DNA of 64,000 bases from Piper betle (taxonomy: Eukaryota; Streptophyta; Magnoliopsida; Piperales; Piperaceae), in contig JAURVB010014522.1 of assembly GCA_033002965.1 (NCBI GenBank), positions 1-64,000 of the forward strand. The letters run 5' to 3'. The notes beneath the pieces were generated by a model. It was not told where the DNA came from. It made no database searches and saw only the letters and a list, made by a program, of their open reading frames with translations. Positions 55,425 to 64,000 of this stretch are shown here, in pieces. Each line of letters opens with the position of its first letter. Position 1 is the first letter of the stretch. A program made the translations under genes and the position numbers.

Positions 55425-56759
55425 TACAAGAGTCAGGGCGCAAGGGTGAAAGCCTGGAGCAAAAACATTGGATGCTGCTAGAATAGTACCTGGTAGATTT
55501 TTTGAAAAGTGAAAAAAAACTATAAAACATGTCACTGACATATGGATGCTGTAGCAACATCCTGGTGTTTGTGGTCTGAACTTAAGTGCCAAATTCAAGC
55601 TTTGACCGGTCTCGAGGTGCTTGGCTAACCCTTCTTGCTTCAAATTAGGATTTTTCCACTGAAAACAGTCGAAACAAGGAAACACAACACATGAGATGTA
55701 ACTAGACAAACAGGAACACAGTTTAGGGTCTATCTACTACACCAACACACAAAAGGGGAAAAAAATAGGGACCACTAGTGCTCGACCAAGTGTGGCTTAC
55801 ACTGGGTATACTAGCATCTAGGTGAACAAGTGCAACATACATCCTACATATTAACAGTTAACAACACTGATCATATGCTACTCGGCTCGATTAACAAACG
55901 AACCAACACAAAACAATCGGACAAATGGCCTAGGTTTTACTGTTCCTCTGAGTTGAGTCAGTATTCATGGAAGGACAGAGAATTGCTATACACCAATGTA
56001 CTTAGCATGCCGATTGTGTTTATTTTATGCTTTCATTGTATTTGATGTGTGCTTTTAAGTTTTATTTGATGTATATAAGATGTATTTCATCATTGGTTGT
56101 TGTATCAACAATAGATATGATGAAAGCTCTCTAGACGAGACACGTTAATTTCATGCTCTAGCAGTTTCATATAGTGATTATTTTCCTTTTATTTACTTAC
56201 ATTTATTCAGTCCTTGCTTTGTGTTAGGTGTTTTCTATTATGTCACTACACGAAGTTTTTCTCATTAGGTTGTTGCACGCAAATCTTTATCCGTTCTTAT
56301 TCAATGCTTGGTTACATATTTAGTTGGTGTCTTCTATTATCAAGATGCATTGAGAGTTGATTTGATCCACTTTAGTTCAAGTATTGCAACTTAAAGAATT
56401 TAGGCAACTATTTGACTCGATTGCGCCAATTCTGATCTAGTTTGAGAGTGAGCTGGATTAAAGTATTATAAGATGTAAGCAAAATTTTATACTGATAGTA
56501 AAAGCAACATGAGAAAGCTATAGAAAATGTGAAGGAAGATAATAATTGAATAAAGAAAGAAACAGTTTGAACAATATCACACTACCGCTAATAGGGCTTT
56601 AAGGTTCTCCTTTCATTAACAAATTATTGATCTTTGGTTTTTAAAACATGAATTAAAAAGGAGATGTTTGCTTTATTTGTGTTCATCTTTCTTTGTATAC
56701 GCTATTCTTTTGAGTTGGGTTCATTTCTATTGATTATCTGTCTTCACGTCTTGAAATAT
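55425..56759. other. Unassigned AT-rich DNA right of the solo LTR
   Basis: Continuation of the sequence left of the solo LTR, then AT-rich DNA with no supported frame. Small frames (up to 125 codons) show no domain. Confidence 0.4.
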
Positions 56760-57549
56760 GCCAATTCGGTTTGAACCTATGATGACCTACACAATTTTAC
56801 GACCAAACAAGTGGTCACTTTTGAACCAACCTCAACCCCAATTAGAAAATACAAGGAATAGTGCAAATTACAAACCATAATACAAAATAAAGTATCCAGA
56901 ATTAACTACTAGATGACAGTCATTGTCAATATTATAATTATCCCAAATACTAGTCATAACTAGAATATACCAGAGTCAATAATACCAAACAATTGAAAGA
57001 ATATAAACTCCCACCGAATGAACCGTGGCCTACTACTATTAAAATATAATCCAACTAGAATCAAATAAGTCCATATAAATAATTACAAGTAATTAATTAA
57101 TATAAAGTCTCTCGCTACTATCTCCATTGACGTCCCAAGTCACGCTCCCAGCTAGTTACCTGTGGAGATAATTTCACGTTAGTGATAAATCCACTAAGCA
57201 CGCATAACAATAATGAACAAAATAATTAACCACAAACTCTATATATAGCCTCCATCCAACAATTTTGGCCGATCTATCGAAAAGAATTTATATTCATGAC
57301 CACAAACACCATCACTTTTCCAAAGGGATGACATGTACGCATAATCCCTGCCCAGACTCTCCTATCCAAGTGCATACTAGGCTTTGTTGGTTTCAAACCT
57401 CAAAACCTAGACCATATCTTTCACCTAGGAAAGAAAAGTTCCAACCTATGTCCAACATACCAATGACAGAACTAGCTTCTCTTTCCACGAATCAATGGTC
57501 ATAAAACATATTAACTACTTACCATACAAGCTATATGTACGTTTAGCAT
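56760..57549 (-). repeat. Diverged LTR-like segment of the 57.5-60.8 kb element
   Basis: It contains TTACCTGTGGAGATAATTTCACGTTAGTGATAAA-like sequence (57160-57195), similar to the G1 LTR segment at 14000-14040, with the same order of flanking motifs. It lies just beyond the integrase remnant, where a 3' LTR of a minus-strand element is expected. Edges are not defined. Confidence 0.5.
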
Positions 57550-58278
57550 CTTTATTTGATATGATGGAGGTAGGTGTATTGTGTAACCTCACTATGTCAT
57601 CTATGTAGTTTTTAACCAACTAGTTCATCCATAGAGGAGTTAAGTGATTAGATTTTGTTAGTAGGTGTATTACAACCCAAATTACATAGTAATTTTCTTA
57701 GTCTTAGGTAGTCCAACAACAAAATCACATATAATATTTTCCATTTTCACTCAGGAACTTCTAGGTGGTGAAGTTGTCAGCTTGGCCTTTGATGCTCAAA
57801 TTTCTTTTGATCACAAATTAGACATTTTGAGACAAAGGTAGCAATATCCTTCTTCATTCTTGGTCACCAATACATCCCCTTCATGTCTTGATACATTTCA
57901 TTAACTTGGGGATGAATGGTGCATGATGCATTTAGAATTATGTGCTTCTTTCAGGACTTCATTTTTTAAGTCCTTATTACATGGTACACATAGTCGACCA
58001 TCGAATCTAGTAACTTCATCTTTTCCCTTCTTGACTTGTTTGAAAGAAGTGAGGAATCCTTGCAAAACCTCTTCAGTTTCCTGAGCCGTTTTGATTCTAT
58101 CAACTAAGTCATTGGAAATAGTTAAGTTAGTCACAAGTGAATTAAGTTTGAAAACTAGATTCACCTCTATGATATCCTCCATCAATATCCACTGAGTGAC
58201 CATAATATTGGAAAGTTGTCCACATCGATTTTGGTGTGAAGAAACTTGAAAGTGAATGAAAAGAATTACCCTACCCAT
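57550..58278 (-). pseudogene. Ty3/gypsy integrase start (element F), heavily decayed
   Basis: The frame 57901-58278 contains LVTNLTISNDLVDRIKTAQE, RLCVPCNKDLKNEVLKEAH and SKCIMHHSS, the linker and first half of the zinc domain. The second half, RMKKDIATFVSKCLIC-like sequence, follows near 57800-57860 with stops. The catalytic core is not recovered. It is a more distant relative of G1. Confidence 0.78.
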
Positions 58279-59220
58279 GATCTAGAATTAGGACCAATGA
58301 TTTTTGCACTTAAGGTGGGGCAACAATAATATGAAGCTAAGTTTGACATGAGCCTCAAGTATATTTTCATACAAGACCTAAACCTAAGGCAAAGGAGATG
58401 GCTAGAGTTAATCAAGGACTACAATTGTAGAAACATTTGTGTAAATAACAGAACTATTTACTCCTTATGGCAACGTGATACAGATGTTGATGTCAAACAT
58501 TTCTTTAATATTTGATAGCTCTTTTCACGTTCTCAATGTAATGAGAATTTCTTATCCTTCTTAGCCAAAGAAATTGGTTGAATTGCAATTGTGGAGAAAT
58601 CCTTGATAAAGCTCGGATAATACCCAGTAAGTCTAAGAAAATCTCTAACTTCAGTGACATTCTTAGTTTGCTTTCATTCTATAACTACTGCCACTTTGGA
58701 TGGATCAAATGATACGCCATCCTTAGAAATAATAAACTTCCTAAAATTCATATTTACTGAACTTGGCATACGGCTTGATCTTCCTCAACACCATTATTGC
58801 CAATCTGTGATGTTCCTCATGAAGTTGTTCATTATCGGAGTAGATTAAATGTCATCCATAAAGACAATAATAAACTCATCTAGATATTTATAGAAATTTC
58901 TCTTCATTAGGTCAATGAATGTTGTTGGGGCATTTATCAAACCAAAAAGCATAACCAAGAACTCATAATGCCCATATCAAGGCACTCTTCATGATATCCT
59001 CCTCTTCAATTCTCAAGTGATGATATCCTAATCTTAGATCAATCTTGGAGAAAATACCGGTTGGTTTCAGCTGATCACATAAGTCATCAATCCATGAAAC
59101 TGGATACTTATTCTTGATTGTGACTTGATTCAATAACAGATAATCAATACATAATTTGAGTGAGAACTAATAAATCCCTTGTCAAACACCTAAAAGTGTC
59201 ATCATGTACGGTGCCTTGGA
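58279..59220 (-). pseudogene. RT and RNase H remnants (element F)
   Basis: Short readable patches on the minus strand: [19 protein letters not shown] (FGLTNAP region, 58925), the VFIDDI-like region near 58855, AKFSKYEF (58770), connection patches near 58600, and RNase H patches near 58300-58420 in the [16 protein letters not shown] region. Nearly every patch is in a different frame, with many stops. This is the oldest Ty3/gypsy copy in the window. Confidence 0.72.
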
Positions 59221-59479
59221 TATTAAAGTACTCCTCGATAATAAGTTGATAGAGAACTCTAAGTCTTTGAATGGACGCGACACCTGGTAACCCACTAGGA
59301 ATACATCTAAGTATCCTATAATAACCCTAATTGTAGATGGGTCGAGCTCCTGAGAATATGGTCAAGCTTCTACTAGATTTGCAAGGATTGGCATCCTTGT
59401 CTAAGGTACCTGGTTGCTTAGATGTAGGATATTACACATGGATGGTTCACTAATGCTTCTCCTTGGAATAATATCTAAT

Positions 59480-59842
59480 TATCCCTGGAGATCCTCACAT
59501 GATAAAGATACTTCCTTCTTGTTGCACTATGATTACATGGTTATTGGATAACAAATCCATCGCTAGTATGACATCAATCCCCAGTAAGTGATTGAATTCC
59601 TACACTATTGACTTCCTTTGTATATGCATTAGGACCAATTTTACTTGTTTGTGAACTAGTGTTTCATCCTCATTAGGTGTACTTATAATTATTGGTGGAT
59701 CTAAAGCCGTATGCTTTAAACCTAGTTTTCAAGATAAACTATATGCTATGAATGAATGCGCACAACTGGAATCGAAAAGAATCAAAGCTGAAATACCAAA
59801 GATAGTGATCAAACCCAGAACTACGTTATTCATGGCTACCTC
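59480..59842 (-). pseudogene. Retropepsin-like protease remnant (element F)
   Basis: The minus strand reads ALILFDSSCAHSFIA, the position of the DSG active-site motif of Ty3/gypsy proteases, here DSS. LGIDVILAMDLLSNNHVII follows, matching the flap-downstream GMDWL region. Stops follow. It lies between the gag zinc knuckle and RT, as expected. The only protease remnant found in the window. Confidence 0.7.
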
Positions 59843-60820
59843 TCATGCGTCGTTGAAAACATTCAATTTGGCTGGAACTAGAGCATTGTCCTCCTTAGCA
59901 TTCGGGTAATTTTTCTTAATATGACTAGTTTCTCCACATGCAAAGCATTTATTTGAACTCCTCAAGCACTCACCACTGTGGCACCCCACGTAGTTGGGCA
60001 CATCATATTTGTCTTCCTTGGTCCTCATTCCTCGCTCTCTTACCATCACCGTGCTACTTGTTTTGATTATTCTGAATCGGAGCTGGCATAACATTCGAGT
60101 TGGAATTTGAACCTTCATTCTCGTTCTTCTCCTTCTTGTTGATAGGTCCATACGGCTCAACAATAACTTCTTTATATACACATGCAATAATCACTACCTC
60201 ATATATAGTGTCCTAGGTCCCTATTTTGCCACACAGTCCTTAAGTGCAAACTGGAGTCCCCAAAACAAACTTGTTTCTCTGAGCTCTCTCCGTAAGACAT
60301 AATTCCCGTGTGAATCTCTCTGAACCTCTATTCATACTCCCAGACAGATTATCTTGCTTTAAGGTTGGTAAACTCTCTTACCTTCTGCTCCTAAATTTAA
60401 TTTGGATAGTAGGTGATATTGAACATCGTAATGGTCTTAAACTGCCAACCAACAAAATCAGCTCTCTATGCTGGCTCCCACCAGAAGACCACTTCCTCCT
60501 CTATCATACATGATTTTAGTCTAACCTAATTGTTCTTAGGCACTTCCCTTGCCCCTAAAGGTCTTCAACATGTTTAGAGTCCGCGCTTCAACCTTATTAG
60601 GTTTAGTTGAATGTTTAGAGTCCATCCTTCCACAGTATAAGGTTTAGTGGTACCAACAAAAATGAATTTAAGCTTTGATGGCAACTTATAAAGCAGAGTT
60701 AGATAAATATTAATAAAACAATTGAAAGGATTGTCTGGATTCAAGTGATTATGAGCGATCATAGCAAGTGTCGTTAATTCTCTCTTTTTTTTTGAGTTGC
60801 CACCAAAATAATTCAATCAA
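59843..60820 (-). pseudogene. gag remnant with damaged zinc knuckle (element F)
   Basis: The frame 59843-60187 contains CFACGETSHIKKNYP, a CCHC zinc knuckle in which the last Cys is Tyr. Upstream, broken patches read as gag matrix/capsid, and 60574-60816 has VGTTKPYTVEGW, typical of the gag N-terminal region. It is the start of element F on the minus strand. The knuckle would bind genomic RNA; the Cys loss and frame breaks make that unlikely here. Confidence 0.75.
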
Positions 60821-61401
60821 TTCATGCTCACTCATGGCAATCATTCAAATACCCGAAAAGAAAAGAAAAAATAAAAAAACAAAAAGTAGGAAATAGACGA
60901 AAAAGCTCATTTAAACAACTAAACCAATCATAATAAAAGTAAATCCTAGCGCTTCTCTTCGACAACTGTGTAAAAAATGTGTGTGTAGATCGCTTAAGTT
61001 ATATAATCATAAGAAAAATATTGTTCCCACATATAGGTTTACTGAAATTTGCTAAATATCAAGATTAATTGCTAAAAACAACCAATGATAAATGATTTTA
61101 AAAACCAGATAACTTTGGTGACTTAAACCTGGAGTCCACAATTTCAATTAATTATTTTGTTTAATTCAACCTATCCTCTCTTTATTAATCAATGCAATGG
61201 ATTGCTAACCAATTGATTCCAATTCATTAATAACCTTCACATGATGTATTACAAATATTTATTACTTTTAGTCTAATTACTATATTCTTATGCAATTAGA
61301 AATCAAGTAACACATTTAGAATATCCCTTCTTTGATATCTATGTGCATAGGTATACCTCTATCCTACTAATCACTTCAAGATGTGAACATAGAGTTCCCT
61401 A
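60821..61401. other. AT-rich leader or flank, nothing recognised
   Basis: No frame, no primer site and no LTR edge could be identified, although a 5' LTR of element F would be expected at or beyond this point. A TRIM begins at 61402. Confidence 0.4.
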
Positions 61402-61864
61402 TGTGAGATCCTTTAACTTAGTCCCACATCTAATACCTACTTGGAGAAGATCTTGTTTATAAGTAGGAATGAACTATAGATCTTTAACTTGGGTTAACTA
61501 TTTTAAAGAAATGACTTAGGCCCATTACGTTGCACTTTAGGCCAGGTCATTACAAATGGTATAAGAGCAAAGTTGGCTCTGTGTTAGATGGTGGGCTGGA
61601 CTAGGGACGTTGGCTAAGCTGTCGGTCACGGGCCAGAAAGGTCATGGGCTGGGGCAAGCAACAGGCCAAGTATAGGCATTTTGGGGACGAAATTTCTTAA
61701 GGTGGGTGGATTGTGAGATCCCTCAACTTAGTCCCACATCTAATACCTACTAAGAGAAGATCCTATTTATAAGTGAGAATGGACTATAGATATTTAACTT
61801 GGGTTAACCATTTTAAAGAAATGACTTAGGCTCATTACGTTGCACTTTGGGCTAGGTCATTACA
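61402..61864 (+). mobile_element. TRIM element abutting a G1 polypurine tract
   Basis: LTRs 61402-61554 and 61712-61864 (TGTGAGATC...ATTACA) with internal segment 61555-61711. The primer site is decayed (TGGTATAAGAGC) and the purine tract is AAGGTGGGTGGAT. The flanks are CCCTA on the left and AATTG on the right, which do not match. The right flank is the G1 polypurine tract (ATTGTAAAGAC) and LTR, so only about 12 bases separate it from the G1 LTR. The left flank is not G1. Confidence 0.88.
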
Positions 61865-61876
61865 AATTGTAAAGAC

Positions 61877-64000
61877 TGTGAATATATATATATATATATA
61901 TATTCCACTATGTCGGGGAAGGATCGAACGTTGGAGAATTATTATTATTATTTATATTATATTCTCTACCTGGTTAATTCTACCCGGTTAATTATTATAT
62001 TTTATTATTTACCCGGTTAAATGAAATGCTGGTGTTGGGTGTTTTCACATACCCTAGCCGTCATTTTCATTTTATATTTTGTGAGGGGACGTCTTCTCAT
62101 CCTAGCCGCCTATCTCTCATCTTCTTCTCCTCTTCCTTACCGGAGCCGGCTTCTTCCTTGCTTGGGTATTCTTCCTATCTCCCTATTCTTAATTTTCATG
62201 CATGCATATTTTGAATTGATAATAAGCTTGATAATCATAAGAATTAAAGTCTTAAATCAACAAGAAGAACTAAACTAAATGGTATACAACTGAAATCCAG
62301 CCATGGCCGACGAGTCTGAATTTTGGCAAGGTGGGCGATCGTAGGCAAGGAATTTCAAGGCAGCCCTCACACCCCCGACGGCCCCTTTGGCTGCTGGGTC
62401 GAAGGGATGGCTCGCCATGGACCCTTGTTTGCGATTGGTGGCAGAATTGCACCGGCGAGTGGGCGGAGTTGCAAGGGGGACGAAGGTGGTGGCGTTCCTC
62501 TGAAACAAACGCTGCAATGGAAGATCCAGAGGGTAGACGCCGGTTGTTCTTCGTCGACAACATCAGGGGTTTCACTACAGCAGTTCCTGCTAGCCAGCAC
62601 AGCCCACTACTGACGACCTTCTTGCCGGAATTCATGGCGGCGACATGCAGACATGGGAGAACGACCCTACTCCCTGCGACGTCCAAAGGTGGCTAATCTT
62701 CCTGTTTTGATGCTGGCCTGAGGTAGCTGAACCTCTGAATGGTAGCAAGGTGCAAGAAAGTGGTCATCTTGAGGTTGGAGAAGAAGGACGTGACCTGCTG
62801 TTGTGCCAAAGACGAAGGTGGAGAAGAGAAGAACGTCGGGGAAGAAGAAGATGGCAGATCTGTAATTTAGGCTTGACTCGATACGGCTCGAGTTAAAAAT
62901 AATATTAACTCGTAATAAATCCTTAAAAATTATTATTTTAATGGTTATGGGTTACAATTACTAAACTAATTAATTATTGTACGAAATCACCATGAGTAAT
63001 AAAAATACGGTAATGATAAACTGTGGAAAATTAATCGGTGTATTATAAGCTATTAAATTAAATCGAATGGTTATAAGTGATTAATGAAATAAAAATTTCA
63101 CATTTACTATATTAAATTTAATACTAGGTAAATAAAGTGATTATTTTAATAACGAGTCAGTAAGGTAGAAAATGGGTTATTAAATTATAATCGTGTAAAA
63201 AACACAAGTGTTGAACCTAAATAACATAATGAAAATAAATAAAGTTCGAACCTTTATTGAGTTGAATAATTTAAAATAATTAGTAATATCTTTAAATTAG
63301 GATAATACAAATCATTTTAAATAATTTAATTGAACGACTTAATTAATTAAATTGCTAATAATAATAATGATAATGATTAAAGATTAAAACCATAAATTAA
63401 ATCGTCAAGATCGTGGTTAAGTAATTATCATCTCAAAGGAAAATATACTAATAATAGTAATTAAATACTTGTTTATAAGTTAATAATTATTTTATCATTA
63501 GTGAAGTGTGAATTATGATTTAGATAATTAATTTAAAATGTAAAGTAGGACATAAATGATTATGTCACATGAATAATTTAATATTTAAGATTTGTTGAAT
63601 GTTGTATGCTTTATGTTGTCGAATTTTGATAACGATATAAATATTAGTCATGTAGTTGCATGCATTTTTGCTTGAATAAAATTATTCTTATGTATAATTT
63701 TATGTTCTCGTTCAGATTAGGATCGTTGGTCACAGTTGCAGGTTCACTTACGAACTATCCAAGTCCGTATAATTATTTGAAATGTTGTATTTTCCCTTTT
63801 TGGCAGCCCTGGTCGGCCTGAGCCCAAATTCGACCAGCATGCACCGAGTGCAACCGGGGTCAAGGAATTGACTCAATCTGACTCAGAGCCGCACCCTTTA
63901 AAATTACTATGTGGGAGTCTTGGTCGACTTGAGTTCATATTTGACCACCATGTGTCGAGCGCAATCGGGGTCGACTCAATTCGACACAGGGCAGCACCCC
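61877..64000 (+). repeat. G1 long terminal repeat, plus orientation, runs off the window
   Basis: Begins TGTGAATATATAT directly after the polypurine remnant. It is the reverse complement of copies 1-3 (for example GGTGTTTTCACATACCCTAGCC near 62038 and the closing CAATTCGACACAGGGCAGC). An (AT)n run at 61882-61903 replaces the ATT repeat of the other copies. The GC-rich island is at about 62280-62870; its minus strand has a 138-codon frame (62270-62686) related to the antisense frames at 4692 and 15625. The last several hundred bases lie outside. Confidence 0.88.

Overview
This is a stretch of a large, repeat-rich flowering-plant genome. The evidence is one spliced nuclear gene of a plant-specific family (a Rop guanine-nucleotide exchange factor with a PRONE domain), long Ty3/gypsy retrotransposons whose integrases carry a chromodomain, TRIM elements primed by initiator tRNA-Met, and a hAT transposase remnant. 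The species cannot be fixed from the sequence alone. About nine tenths of the window is transposable-element sequence, mostly decayed and nested. I saw no tRNA, rRNA or CRISPR.

Layout. (1) 1-16627, minus strand: a head-to-tail run of one Ty3/gypsy family, called G1 here (LTR about 2.9 kb, TGTG...GTCA in element orientation). It reads pol/gag (1-2907), a TRIM (2915-3375), LTR (3376-5664), a pol stub (5665-6456), LTR (6457-9345), a composite internal region (9346-13706) and LTR (13707-16627). Neighbouring units share LTRs, and protease plus most of gag are missing, so LTR-LTR recombination and deletion shaped the run. (2) 16638-29197: a second family, G2, in minus orientation. Its integrase fragment is split by a 3.2 kb solo LTR, which is itself split by a 3.05 kb solo LTR; both target-site duplications are visible. 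(3) 29198-31129: anonymous DNA with short tandem duplications. (4) 31130-32055: two G2 LTR scraps. (5) 32467-35841, minus: the RopGEF gene, five exons. Splice sites, reading phases and the end of the protein fit the family, but four single-base frame breaks are present, each explained by one missing base. (6) 36060-37345: a hAT transposase C-terminus with its tail. (7) 37621-38706: a TRIM array of four LTRs and three internal segments inside one AAATC target duplication. (8) 38963-45426: a G2 element with an inverted RT/RNase H segment. (9) 45715-48658: minus LTR pieces. (10) 48662-50907: a G1 pol fragment on the plus strand with a 372-codon open frame and dead RT catalytic sites. (11) 52387-55419: a solo LTR with TGCCC duplications. 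(12) 56760-60820, minus: another decayed Ty3/gypsy element with gag zinc knuckle, protease, RT and integrase remnants. (13) 61402-64000: a TRIM abutting a plus-strand G1 LTR that runs off the window.

The RopGEF is the only convincing host gene. It would activate Rop/RAC small GTPases at the plasma membrane in polarity and signalling. Everything else is transposon biology: nested insertion, LTR recombination, inversion and truncation. No new defence or metabolic system is evident. The most informative items are the TRIM array with an intact target duplication, the recurrent TRIM/G1-LTR junctions, the composite G1 internal region joined through a 50-base LTR scar, the mosaic LTRs, and the deletion-only frame breaks in the RopGEF.
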